Below, one piece after another: positions 16,829 to 24,629 of a DNA stretch of 49,229 nt. The DNA comes from a virus. The stretch is from positions 1 to 49,229 of the IMG/VR virus record IMGVR_UViG_3300020281_001072; one strand, 5' to 3'. The position numbers were made by a program, and so were the translations under genes. The number at the start of each line of letters is the position of its first letter. Position 1 is the first letter of the stretch. The notes beneath the pieces were generated by a model. It was given only the letters and a program-made list of their open reading frames with translations, had not been told where the DNA came from and did not search any database.

Positions 16829-17598
16829 TGGTTAAATCAAAAGAGAGAAGTGATGGTTCTTATGATTGGAAGAGAACGAAGTGTGCTGTAATTTTTATTG
16901 GCACTGAGAAGTATCTAAACTTCCTACCAACTTGGTATGAGAGTTGTGAACAGTATCTTATGCCAGAGGTAGAGAAGAAGTATCTTGTTTTTACTGATGG
17001 TAATGTTGAGATGGATGATGTGGACAATGCAGTTGTCTATAAGCAAGATCATTTAGATTGGCCTTTGATTACTCTACTTAGATTTGGAATGATTAAGAGA
17101 GCATTTGATGAAATTAGAGATTGTGATTACTTACTATTTTTAGATGCAGATATGCGTGTAGTTGCAGAGGTTAAGGAAGAAGATATAATTGATGAGACTA
17201 AGAAGTATATTGGTGTTCATCACCCATGTCATTACTTAGGTATGCCACCACATGATAAAGCACCTGGTGCATTTGAGGTACGTCCTATTTCTAATGCAGC
17301 AGTTAGTGAAGATGATTTGTTAGATGTTTATTTCCAAGGATGTCTATGGGGTGGTAGAGTTCCAGAAGTTATGGATATGATTACAGAATTAGATCGTAGA
17401 ACTAATGAGGATCTTAAAAAGGATGTTATTGCACAATGGCATGATGAGAGTCATCTGAATAAATTCTATGTTGAGAATAGAGATGATGTTCATGTTGTTG
17501 GACCTGAATGTGCATTCCCTGAAGTGTTCACTGAGCAATGTCACTTTGATCCAAAGATTGTTCACCTAGCAAAAGATAATAGTAAGTATCATGTTTAA
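16828..17598 (+). CDS. GT6-family glycosyltransferase (ABO blood-group transferase-like)
   Basis: 256 residues. LLFLDADMRV (DxD at 106-108, metal/UDP binding), YFQGCLWGG, and AQWHDESHLNKF (202-213) match family GT6, the family of the human A/B transferases, where WHDESHLNK is the acceptor/catalytic segment with the key Glu. GT6 enzymes add alpha-1,3-linked Gal or GalNAc, often to a fucosylated galactose. Many bacterial members have NxN in place of DxD; this one keeps DxD. Start chosen by GGGAGG seven bases upstream. GT6 genes have been noted in cyanophage before; the sugar specificity cannot be read here. Confidence 0.92.
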   Translation: MVKSKERSDGSYDWKRTKCAVIFIGTEKYLNFLPTWYESCEQYLMPEVEKKYLVFTDGNVEMDDVDNAVVYKQDHLDWPLITLLRFGMIKRAFDEIRDCDYLLFLDADMRVVAEVKEEDIIDETKKYIGVHHPCHYLGMPPHDKAPGAFEVRPISNAAVSEDDLLDVYFQGCLWGGRVPEVMDMITELDRRTNEDLKKDVIAQWHDESHLNKFYVENRDDVHVVGPECAFPEVFTEQCHFDPKIVHLAKDNSKYHV

Positions 17599-18295
17599 GA
17601 TTGCCTTATTATATTCTGGACAACCCAGACATTTAAAAGAAGCGTTTCCAAATCACCACGATACTTTTTGGAAACCAAATGATTCATATCAGATAGATGT
17701 GTTTGCACATATGTGGTATGACGAGAAGTGGATTGGTAATTATTTTTGGGATCAGTATAAAGATCGTGGAAGATGGGAAGCAGATCTTAAAGAGTTTATG
17801 ATAGAGAATTGGAATCCAAAAGCAATTTTATTTGAGGAACCAAAAGAGTTTGAGGCAGAAGATATTATTCCTGATCCCAGATTCCCACATCCAGTTAATA
17901 ATATTATCTCACAGTTCTATAGTATTAGTCAGGCAAATGCACTGAAGAAACAATATGAGGATGATAATAATTTTAAGTATGATTGTGTAGTTCGTTTAAG
18001 AACTGATGAATATTTCCAGAGACCTATTGGTCCTATCAATGAATATAATCTTGATAGTATTAATGTCTTGAAGGAATGGGCACATGTTGAACATGGAATC
18101 AATGATCACTTTGCATTTGGATCATCTGAATTGATGGATAAATATCTGGACGTATATGAGAACTTCGTAGAGATTGCGGAGATGGGAGCGGAGATTAATC
18201 CAGAATGTATTATTGGATTTAATGCTCAGATAAGACACAAGTTACCAGTCACTAAGAATGATTGGAAGTATGTATTATGGAGGGATAAGAAATGA
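17591..18295 (+). CDS. Putative glycosyltransferase, SGQPR-type, copy 1
   Basis: 234 residues. Starts with a Rossmann-like strand IALLYSGQPRHL, then DVFAHMWYDEKW and CVVRLRTDEYF, whose acidic motif could bind a nucleotide sugar and metal. The same layout (FFGQPR, DVFGHMWW, VVLARYDTV) occurs in the gene at 20338, so they are paralogs. No named family assigned; the operon context argues for glycan synthesis. Overlaps both neighbours by a few bases. Confidence 0.6.
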   Translation: MFKIALLYSGQPRHLKEAFPNHHDTFWKPNDSYQIDVFAHMWYDEKWIGNYFWDQYKDRGRWEADLKEFMIENWNPKAILFEEPKEFEAEDIIPDPRFPHPVNNIISQFYSISQANALKKQYEDDNNFKYDCVVRLRTDEYFQRPIGPINEYNLDSINVLKEWAHVEHGINDHFAFGSSELMDKYLDVYENFVEIAEMGAEINPECIIGFNAQIRHKLPVTKNDWKYVLWRDKK

Positions 18296-19665
18296 CAAAA
18301 CTTGTTATCTTTGATTTAGATGGTGTATTAATTGACAGTAAAGATTATCATTATGATGCACTGAATGAAGCACTTGGAGAAGAGTATGCTATCAGTAGAG
18401 AAGAACATGTTAGTACATATGATGGTCTTCCTACTACAGCAAAGTTAGAATTACTGAGTAAGAATAAGGGTCTTCCTGCGGATAGATATGAGGAGATCTG
18501 GAGAGCAAAGCAAGAGAATACACTTCATATCTTTAAAACAAAAGTTGATAAAGATTATGAGTTGATGGGATACTTCCAACAACTTTCGGATGAAGGATAT
18601 AAGATTGCAGTTGCTTCTAATAGTATTCGCAATACTGTAAAAATTATTCTACTGCGTCTAGGACTTCTAGAGTTTGTTGACATCTATGTGTCTAACGAGG
18701 ATGTGGTTAGGAATAAACCATTCCCATCTATGTACTGGAAGTGTATGATGGCTCTAGGTGCTTTACCTGATGATACGGTTATCCTTGAGGATAGTCATAT
18801 TGGTAGGCAGGGTGCTTTAGATAGCAAGTGTCACTTAGTTCCTATTGAGAATAGGAGTGATTTAAATCAAGCAAAGGTTGATAGGATTAAAAGAATCCTT
18901 CAAAGTGAAAAACAAAAAGTCGCATGGGAGAGCAAAACTATGAACGTATTAATTCCTATGGCAGGACGTGGAAGTCGTTTTGCTACCCAAGGATACACAT
19001 TCCCTAAACCTCTTATTGATGTTAAGGGTAAACCAATGATTCAGGTAGTCACAGAGAACCTGAATATCAAAGCAAACTATACCTTTATTGTTCAAAAGGA
19101 ACACTATGAGAAGTATAGTCTTCAACATCTATTAAATCTTATTGCACCTAATTGTAATATTGTTCAGGTAGATGGTATTACAGAAGGTGCTGCATGTACC
19201 ACATTACTTGCTAAGGAGTTCATTGATAATGATGAACCACTCTTGATGGCAAACTCAGATCAGTTTGTTGAGTGGGATTCAAATGAAACTCTTTATGCAT
19301 TTACTAATGGTAATTGTGATGGAGGTATCATTACCTTCCCTGCCACTCACCCTAAGTGGAGTTATGCAAAACTAGGTGAGGATGGATATGTATCTGAAGT
19401 TGCTGAGAAGAAACCAATCTCTGAACATGCAACAGTAGGTATTTACTGGTGGGCAAAAGGATCTGACTATGTTAAGTATGCAGAGCAGATGATTGAAAAA
19501 GATATTCGTGTTAATAACGAATATTATGTTTGCCCAGTCTTCAATGAAGCAATTGGAGATGGTAAGAAGGTACGTATTAAAGAGATTGAGAAGGAAGGTA
19601 TGTGGGGTATAGGTACTCCAGAAGATCTTAATTATTTCTTAGAGCATTACAAAGGAGACTTTTAA
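18292..19665 (+). CDS. Bifunctional HAD phosphatase / sugar nucleotidyltransferase fusion
   Basis: 457 residues. Residues 1-210 form a HAD hydrolase (IFDLDGVLIDS nucleophile motif, VASNSIRNT motif II, NKPFPSMY and ILEDSHIG for motifs III/IV). From residue 217 a nucleotidyltransferase begins: LIPMAGRGSRFATQGYTFPK (signature GxGxRF...PK loop), then LLMANSDQFV (metal-binding Asp). An ATG at 18940 opens the second domain and could give an independent product. Together the domains could dephosphorylate a sugar phosphate and activate a sugar for transfer; the sugars are unknown. Confidence 0.85.
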   Translation: MTKLVIFDLDGVLIDSKDYHYDALNEALGEEYAISREEHVSTYDGLPTTAKLELLSKNKGLPADRYEEIWRAKQENTLHIFKTKVDKDYELMGYFQQLSDEGYKIAVASNSIRNTVKIILLRLGLLEFVDIYVSNEDVVRNKPFPSMYWKCMMALGALPDDTVILEDSHIGRQGALDSKCHLVPIENRSDLNQAKVDRIKRILQSEKQKVAWESKTMNVLIPMAGRGSRFATQGYTFPKPLIDVKGKPMIQVVTENLNIKANYTFIVQKEHYEKYSLQHLLNLIAPNCNIVQVDGITEGAACTTLLAKEFIDNDEPLLMANSDQFVEWDSNETLYAFTNGNCDGGIITFPATHPKWSYAKLGEDGYVSEVAEKKPISEHATVGIYWWAKGSDYVKYAEQMIEKDIRVNNEYYVCPVFNEAIGDGKKVRIKEIEKEGMWGIGTPEDLNYFLEHYKGDF

Positions 19666-20333
19666 TGGAATTTATTGATCTTCCTAATTTTGGTATATGT
19701 GAAGTTGAATTGACTCAACGACATGTTGACTTGCTCTATAAGGATCTTATAGCACAAGCACCAAAAGGTTGGGTGTTCGATAAAAATAATAAGATAACAC
19801 AAGGAACAGATATTCCTCAATGGGACTTTGCATTCTCTGAAGAAACTAATCAGGAATTCCTAGGTAATGCCCTTGCACCTGCTATTCATGAGTATACTGA
19901 GAAGTATGGCAAACATACTTTGTTGTGTACATCACAGATGCATCACATCACATTAAGTAGATGTTGGGTCAGATGTTCTAAACCTGGAGAATACCTGAGT
20001 GTACATGATCACTCAGCGTTATTCTCTTTTGCTGTATGGTTAAATATTCCATACGACTATAGAGAAGAGCAAGCAGACAATGAAGCATTTACTCCTTACG
20101 CAGGAGACTTCCAGTTGATCTATCCAGCAACAACTGGACTTATGCTTAAGAAGAACTATCAATTAGATCGTTCTATGGAGAAGAAAATGATTATCTTCCC
20201 AGCACAAATTAGTCATATGGTTTATCCACACCATACAACAAACCAAGCAGAGTTTGAAGGAGAGTATCGAGTTTGTGTTGCTGGTAATGTAGCACTCGAT
20301 AGTTACCAACCTATTCACAATGTAGCATCGTAG
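19665..20333 (+). CDS. 2OG-Fe(II) oxygenase-like protein in the glycan operon
   Basis: 222 residues. YLSVHDHSALFSFAVWLNIP gives an H.H iron-binding first strand, KKMIIFPAQISHMVYPHHT the distal His region, and EGEYRVCVAGNVAL the Arg and closing strand, similar to the family annotated as putative 2OG-Fe(II) oxygenase (2OG-FeII_Oxy_5 type). Its ATG overlaps the stop of the fusion gene. Lying inside the glycan operon, it may hydroxylate a sugar or a protein to be glycosylated; that is inference. Confidence 0.65.
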   Translation: MEFIDLPNFGICEVELTQRHVDLLYKDLIAQAPKGWVFDKNNKITQGTDIPQWDFAFSEETNQEFLGNALAPAIHEYTEKYGKHTLLCTSQMHHITLSRCWVRCSKPGEYLSVHDHSALFSFAVWLNIPYDYREEQADNEAFTPYAGDFQLIYPATTGLMLKKNYQLDRSMEKKMIIFPAQISHMVYPHHTTNQAEFEGEYRVCVAGNVALDSYQPIHNVAS

Positions 20334-20337
20334 AATT

Positions 20338-21063
20338 ATGAAAGTAGCAGTAGCATTCTTTGGACAACCACGATATGTTGGTAATCCAAATATAATCAAC
20401 ACGTATAAACAGGTACTTCTTGACAAGTATGACTGTGATGTATTCGGTCATATGTGGTGGCAGGAAGATGGAGGAGAGTTTGATTATTCCTCATGGTCTA
20501 AGATTAGTAATTGTCCAGTACCACCAGATGCACCTAAGATTGTAACTGATAATTATAATCCATTAATACTTGCTATTGAAGATCCACAAACTTTTGAACT
20601 TCCACCTAACGCTAAGAAGTTTGTTGATGAGAAGTTTACAGATAAGCATCCTGATGGTCCTCATTGGAATGCTAAGAATTATAGTAATGTAATGTCACAG
20701 TTGAAGTCTATTCAACAGGTGTCTAAGATTGTAAGAGAATATTCTATTGAGAAGAATGTCAGTTATGATTTTGTAGTCTTAGCAAGATATGATACTGTTA
20801 TGCTGAGGTTCCCTAATCTTGAGGAACTTGATAAGTATAAGTTTTATCTACCAGGACATCATCCAAGATTCCCTGATACTATTCAGTTCTTTGGACCTAA
20901 GTTTTTAACATGGGCAGAGACTGCTTTTGATGAGGTTGATAATGTATATGAAGATATATGGGAACCATCTCCAGAAGCATTTAAGTATGGGGCATTCCTA
21001 AGAAGGTTTAGTAAGGATGATCTTGTAGGATTGTCAATGGACGCTGCTTGTATCAGAGGATAA
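20338..21063 (+). CDS. Putative glycosyltransferase, SGQPR-type, copy 2
   Basis: 241 residues, paralog of the gene at 17591: VAVAFFGQPRYV, CDVFGHMWWQ and FVVLARYDTVM occupy matching positions. The region PGHHPRFPDTIQFFGP replaces the copy 1 segment VEHGINDHFAFGS, so acceptor use probably differs. Cytoplasmic, no membrane segment. The transferase role is inferred from operon context and the acidic YDT motif. Confidence 0.6.
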   Translation: MKVAVAFFGQPRYVGNPNIINTYKQVLLDKYDCDVFGHMWWQEDGGEFDYSSWSKISNCPVPPDAPKIVTDNYNPLILAIEDPQTFELPPNAKKFVDEKFTDKHPDGPHWNAKNYSNVMSQLKSIQQVSKIVREYSIEKNVSYDFVVLARYDTVMLRFPNLEELDKYKFYLPGHHPRFPDTIQFFGPKFLTWAETAFDEVDNVYEDIWEPSPEAFKYGAFLRRFSKDDLVGLSMDAACIRG

Positions 21064-21064
21064 T

Positions 21065-21646
21065 ATGGTTATTGATTCTCTTATTAATGGTAAGGTTTCA
21101 AATTATGCTTCTCAGTTCAATCGTAAGGTTGACTGGACTAAGACTATTGCTCATAGAGCTAACATAGGAGGACCAAATCCTGAAGTTGAAAATAAACCAG
21201 AACAGATTGACAAGTGTATTGATAAGGGTTATGATGTTGAAATAGATCTTAGGATTGATGAGAGTACTAAGACCCTATGGTTAGGACATGATACTCCAGA
21301 CTATAAGGTTACTTGGTATTGGTTAGCACAGAGACTTAGGAACTTATGGATTCACTGTAAGGACTATAATACTCTTGTTGAACTATCCTCTCATGATACA
21401 TCTAAAGATAATGGATTTGATATCCCTGCTGGTGGATGCAATTTCTTTTGGCATCAAGAAGATGATTATACTTTAACAAGTAATAATATCATCTGGGCAT
21501 ATCCTGGTAAACCTGACAATTTAAAAGATTCTAGACTTCTTAATACTGTACTGGTAATGCCAGAGTGGAATAAGATAGATTGGGAGACTTTAAAACTATT
21601 ACGTTGTTATGGAATTTGTACTGACTACCCTGAAAAACTAAAATGA
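21065..21646 (+). CDS. Glycerophosphodiester phosphodiesterase-like protein
   Basis: 193 residues. IAHRANIGG (H30-R31), EIDLRID (E59, D61) and LWLGHD (H75, D76) match the catalytic His-Arg, Glu-x-Asp and His motifs of the GDPD family. It is shorter than bacterial GDPDs (about 240+), so the barrel may be reduced. It might act on a phosphodiester-linked sugar or a lipid head group. Coupled to the GT4 gene by a 4-nt overlap. Confidence 0.7.
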   Translation: MVIDSLINGKVSNYASQFNRKVDWTKTIAHRANIGGPNPEVENKPEQIDKCIDKGYDVEIDLRIDESTKTLWLGHDTPDYKVTWYWLAQRLRNLWIHCKDYNTLVELSSHDTSKDNGFDIPAGGCNFFWHQEDDYTLTSNNIIWAYPGKPDNLKDSRLLNTVLVMPEWNKIDWETLKLLRCYGICTDYPEKLK

Positions 21647-22596
21647 AGATTACTTTAATTGGACCAGGAATTATGGAGATCCCACCGAAAGGATGGGGTG
21701 CAGTAGAGATCCTAATATGGGATACAAAAAATGCGTTGGAGGAATTAGGTCATGAAGTCCAAATTCTTAACACCAAAGATTACCGCACAGTTATCAATGG
21801 AATCTGTGCGTTTGTACCTGACTTTGTACATGTACATTATGATGAGTTTATTGATTTGGTCCCTTACATTCAATACCCGAATGCAATTACTAGTCACTTT
21901 GGGTACTTAGAAAGACCAAATATGTTTGGTGGATATGTTAATGTGGCAAATCAGTTCAGAGATGTTAAACCAAATGTCTTTGCTTTATCACCAGGTATTG
22001 AGAAGGTATATAATTTAATGTTTGACATCCCATCAGATCAAACATATGTAACACCTAATGGTGTTAACAATAAGAATTTTACATATAAAGACGAACCAAA
22101 ATATCCTGATCGTAGTATCTACTTAGCAAAGATTGACTATCGTAAGCGTCAGCATATGTTCCAGTCAATTGATAGTTTATGGTATGCTGGTAATCTAGCA
22201 GATAATAATTTTGATCGTAATAAGAACTATCTTGGAGAGTGGCAGAAAGAAACTTTATATAAAGAACTTACTGACTATGGTAATCTTGTTCTTTTATCAG
22301 ACGGTGAAGCACATCCTTTAGTTTGTATGGAAGCATTCTGTGCAGGACTTGGAGTAGTTGTATGTGAGTGGGGTAAAGCAAATCTTGATGTTGATAAGAA
22401 GTTTATCACAGTTATCCCTGAGAAACATATAAATGATCTTGAGTTTGTTGAGTATGAAATTGTAAAGAATAGGAAGTATTCAGTTGCTCATCGTGACGAG
22501 ATTCTTGAATACTCTAAACAGTTTGAATGGAAGAACGTTTTAAAAACACATTACATCCCAGCAGTAGAGAAGGTGATTGATAGATGGACCAAGTAG
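21643..22596 (+). CDS. Glycosyltransferase, GT4-like
   Basis: 317 residues. GPGIMEIPPKGWGAVEILIW resembles the N-terminal glycine loop of GT-B enzymes; YVTPNGVN marks the inter-domain region; LLSDGEAHPLVCMEAFCAG is the E-x7-E type sugar-nucleotide motif of family GT4. Cytoplasmic. Shorter than typical GT4 proteins (about 350-400), with a compact second domain. Donor and acceptor unknown. Confidence 0.85.
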   Translation: MKITLIGPGIMEIPPKGWGAVEILIWDTKNALEELGHEVQILNTKDYRTVINGICAFVPDFVHVHYDEFIDLVPYIQYPNAITSHFGYLERPNMFGGYVNVANQFRDVKPNVFALSPGIEKVYNLMFDIPSDQTYVTPNGVNNKNFTYKDEPKYPDRSIYLAKIDYRKRQHMFQSIDSLWYAGNLADNNFDRNKNYLGEWQKETLYKELTDYGNLVLLSDGEAHPLVCMEAFCAGLGVVVCEWGKANLDVDKKFITVIPEKHINDLEFVEYEIVKNRKYSVAHRDEILEYSKQFEWKNVLKTHYIPAVEKVIDRWTK

Positions 22597-23390
22597 TAGA
22601 CACAAACAAATCAATGTATAAACTGGAGAACTTTGGTCCAGTTTATTGTCTTAATCTTGATGGTCAACCAGATAGATGGCAGTACATGGAGTCTCAGTTT
22701 AAGTACTGGGGTGTAACAGACTATCAACGTGTGTCTGCTTATGATGGACGTGAGGATGATCTTAGTGATATTCTTACTGGACGTTATCCAGAGAATATGT
22801 CTGGTGGTGAGATAGGATGTATTACATCACATCTCAAAGCAATTAAGATGTTCTTAGATACTGATGCTCCTTATGCAATCATGATGGAAGATGATTGTAA
22901 TTTAGATACGGTACATCATTGGAATTTTACATGGAATGATTTTGTAGCACATCTTCCATATGATTATGATGTGGTACAACTAGCAATCATATGTACTGGA
23001 GATATACATGTTAAGTTGCATAGGAGATTTGTAAATGATTTCTCCACTGCTTGCTATATGATTACCAGACATCATGCAGAGAAGTTAGTATTGCATCATT
23101 GTAGAGGTGGATATACTGGGAAGCAAAAGTATAAACTTGATAATGGATGTAAACCAAGACCTGTTGCAGATGATTTAATATACAACTCTGGCAATACATT
23201 CTCTACTCCTATTCTACTGTATAGATTGGAGTTAGGATCTTCTATACATCCAGAGCATATAGATTCATTCCATAGAGCAAGTCATGATGGTATATTAAAT
23301 TGGTGGCAGCAAGCAGGAGCACAACTTGATGCTAAGACTTTGTGTGATTACGATCCATATTTGGGTAAGGTAAGCAATCCAGGTGGGTAA
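22584..23390 (+). CDS. Glycosyltransferase, GT25 (LPS biosynthesis) family
   Basis: 268 residues. VYCLNLDGQPDRW, RVSAYDGR, GGEIGCITSHLKAIK and IMMEDDCNL are the ordered motifs of family GT25 (beta-galactosyl/LPS transferases), with the acidic EDDC as metal site and ADDLIYN as a second acidic motif. Last gene of the operon: a hairpin (GGTGGG-TAAA-CCCACC) spans its stop codon. Overlaps GT4 by 13 nt. Confidence 0.88.
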   Translation: MDQVVDTNKSMYKLENFGPVYCLNLDGQPDRWQYMESQFKYWGVTDYQRVSAYDGREDDLSDILTGRYPENMSGGEIGCITSHLKAIKMFLDTDAPYAIMMEDDCNLDTVHHWNFTWNDFVAHLPYDYDVVQLAIICTGDIHVKLHRRFVNDFSTACYMITRHHAEKLVLHHCRGGYTGKQKYKLDNGCKPRPVADDLIYNSGNTFSTPILLYRLELGSSIHPEHIDSFHRASHDGILNWWQQAGAQLDAKTLCDYDPYLGKVSNPGG

Positions 23391-23408
23391 ACCCACCACT
23401 ACTGGTAC

Positions 23409-23437
23409 TTGACCTTTTGTAAAGTTGAATATATACT
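23409..23437 (+). promoter_or_regulatory. Sigma70-like promoter TTGACC/TATACT
   Basis: TTGACC, 17-base spacer, TATACT; five of six matches in each hexamer. It is the first of two sigma70-type promoters before the exported-protein gene at 23634, and its -10 overlaps a late box. Confidence 0.55.
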
Positions 23438-23442
23438 AAATA
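23436..23442 (+). promoter_or_regulatory. Late-promoter-like box CTAAATA
   Basis: CTAAATA overlapping the -10 of the upstream sigma70-like promoter. It suggests expression may continue into the late phase. A 6-bp hairpin CACACT-ACCT-AGTGTG lies at 23455-23470, just downstream. Confidence 0.4.
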
Positions 23443-23477
23443 ACATTGAACTGGCACACTACCTAGTGTGACAGTTG

Positions 23478-23507
23478 TTGACAAATCTTAACAGACGTGT
23501 TAAGATT
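23478..23507 (+). promoter_or_regulatory. Second sigma70-like promoter with embedded perfect inverted repeat
   Basis: TTGACA (23478-23483), 17 bases, TAAGAT (23501-23506). Bases 23484-23507 form a perfect 10-bp inverted repeat, AATCTTAACA-GACG-TGTTAAGATT, covering the spacer and the -10. As DNA this is an operator-like palindrome; as RNA from the upstream promoter it is a stable hairpin. Confidence 0.5.
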
Positions 23508-23521
23508 CCTTGAAGTTCCGA

Positions 23522-23569
23522 ATGGCTCAATTACTCCCGCTAGGTTCTCTACGAGCAAAATTAACCTAA
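23522..23569 (+). CDS. Candidate 15-residue leader peptide
   Basis: ATG...TAA encoding MAQLLPLGSLRAKLT, upstream of the exported protein. Its 3' half contains TAGGTT/AACCTA and GTTCTC, elements of alternative hairpins with the following start region. No Shine-Dalgarno is obvious. It may be a translated leader or just an accidental frame. Confidence 0.25.
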   Translation: MAQLLPLGSLRAKLT

Positions 23570-23633
23570 CGAGAACATGTCGAGTTCTCTGTCATCTGCA
23601 GGTAATCAATCTGCAAGTAAAATTTTAAAAATC

Positions 23634-24020
23634 ATGTCAATCAAATCAACAATCGCTGCAGTAGCAGCATCTCCATTCCTTCTCGCTGGTGCAGCTTTTG
23701 CTGGTCCATACGTGAATGTCGAGAGCAACTTATCATATCCTGATGGAGAGTATTCTTCAGCTACAACTGACCTTGCTATCGGTTACGAAGGAAACAACGG
23801 TGGTAAGATTGCTTACTACGTACAAGGTGGTCCTGCATTCGTTCACACTGAGTCTACAGACGATACAGAAACAGAACTTGCTGGTAAGGCAGGTATCTCC
23901 TATGCAGCTACAGAAGATCTAGCTCTTTATGGAGAGATCTCTGGTATCTCTAACGAGGACAGCAGTGGAGACAGCATCATCGACTTCGGTGGTAAAATCG
24001 GTGCTAAGTTCCTTTTCTGA
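23634..24020 (+). CDS. Exported porin-like small protein
   Basis: 128 residues from the ATG at 23634. N-terminus MSIKSTIAAVAASPFLLAGA followed by AFA-GP is a classic Sec signal peptide. The mature part has alternating strands (LAIGYEG, KIAYYVQGG, AGISYAA, LALYGEIS) and ends in GAKFLF, an outer-membrane beta-barrel-like C-terminal Phe. An in-frame ATG at 23577 would add 19 residues and sits in the loop of a hairpin; I prefer 23634 because the signal peptide starts there. Three stacked promoter elements precede it and a strong terminator follows, so it is an independent, probably highly expressed unit. Confidence 0.75.
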   Translation: MSIKSTIAAVAASPFLLAGAAFAGPYVNVESNLSYPDGEYSSATTDLAIGYEGNNGGKIAYYVQGGPAFVHTESTDDTETELAGKAGISYAATEDLALYGEISGISNEDSSGDSIIDFGGKIGAKFLF

Positions 24021-24072
24021 AAGGAATCAGTTGATCAACCTACTGATACAGTAGATTAGATAAACAAAAATT

Positions 24073-24097
24073 AAGACCCCTTCGGGGGTCTTTTTTT
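24073..24097 (+). terminator. Rho-independent terminator with TTCG tetraloop
   Basis: AAGACCCC-TTCG-GGGGTCTT (8-bp perfect stem) followed by an uninterrupted T run. Ends the 23634 transcript and insulates it from the tRNA cluster. Confidence 0.93.
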
Positions 24098-24098
24098 A

Positions 24099-24107
24099 TG
24101 CTATAAT
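24099..24107 (+). promoter_or_regulatory. Extended -10 promoter for the tRNA cluster
   Basis: TGCTATAAT, an extended -10 element, lies directly after the terminator's T run and 24 nt before the first tRNA. No -35 match is visible 17 bases upstream (that space is the terminator), which fits an extended -10 promoter. Confidence 0.5.
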
Positions 24108-24130
24108 ATCTGAGTCAAAAAAACGGGGTA

Positions 24131-24202
24131 GGGACTGTCGCCTATTGGTTAAGGCCCACTGCTTATAACGGTGTGAAGAGGGTTCAATTCCCTCCAGTCC
24201 TA
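24131..24202 (+). tRNA. tRNA-Ile (anticodon UAU)
   Basis: Acceptor GGGACTG/CAGTCCT (one GU pair), D arm GCC...GGC, anticodon stem CACTG/CGGTG with loop CTTATAA giving anticodon UAU (reads AUA), T arm GAGGG-TTCAATT-CCCTC, discriminator A. No encoded CCA. Bacteria normally read AUA with a lysidine-modified CAU tRNA, so a direct UAU tRNA suits an AUA-rich phage. Confidence 0.88.
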
Positions 24203-24210
24203 CCTTATCT

Positions 24211-24286
24211 GACTCAGTAGCTCAAAGGATAGAGCAACTGCCTTCTAAGCAGTTGGTTGTAGGTTCGAGTCCTACCTGAGTCGCCA
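24211..24286 (+). tRNA. tRNA-Arg (anticodon UCU)
   Basis: Acceptor GACTCAG/CTGAGTC, anticodon stem ACTGC/GCAGT with loop CTTCTAA giving UCU (reads AGA), T arm GTAGG-TTCGAGT-CCTAC, discriminator G and an encoded CCA (24284-24286). The next tRNA starts at the following base, so processing must cut precisely between them. Confidence 0.93.
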
Positions 24287-24359
24287 GGGAGTGTAGTCCA
24301 ACGGCAGAGACAGGAGACTTAAAATCTCTACAGTGTGGGTTCGACTCCCATCACTCCTA
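24287..24359 (+). tRNA. tRNA-Leu (anticodon UAA) on a class I body
   Basis: Acceptor GGGAGTG/CACTCCT, anticodon stem GGAGA/TCTCT with loop CTTAAAA giving UAA (reads UUA), T arm GTGGG-TTCGACT-CCCAT, discriminator A. The variable region is only 5 nt (ACAGT), whereas bacterial tRNA-Leu normally has a long variable arm. The anticodon loop is typical for Leu, so the amino acid follows from the anticodon but the body is unusual. No encoded CCA. Confidence 0.85.
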
Positions 24360-24389
24360 TCTACATAGTTCAGGTGTTTTTTATTGCCG

Positions 24390-24569
24390 ATGAAAACAGA
24401 TGAAGTACTGGGTCATCCACTATGGATGCTACCAGTAATGTTACTAGCAATTCTAGTAATGATAGAAGGTTTACATACTTCAGCACATCTCCATCAAGAG
24501 ATGGATGTACACGGTATTTGCAGACAGAACAAGGAATATATTGAGAGTATAGAGGAAGAAGATTATTAA
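24390..24569 (+). CDS. Small single-pass membrane protein
   Basis: 59 residues. WMLPVMLLAILVMIEGL is a transmembrane helix, followed by a His- and acid-rich tail (HTSAHLHQEMDVHGIC). An in-frame TTG at 24384 is possible; ATG at 24390 is preferred. It lies between the tRNAs and the hli genes. No family recognised. Confidence 0.55.
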   Translation: MKTDEVLGHPLWMLPVMLLAILVMIEGLHTSAHLHQEMDVHGICRQNKEYIESIEEEDY

Positions 24570-24629
24570 ATTTTATTGGTATCATAAGGATTAATTATTA
24601 AGGTTCGGACTACCGTACAATTGTAAAGT

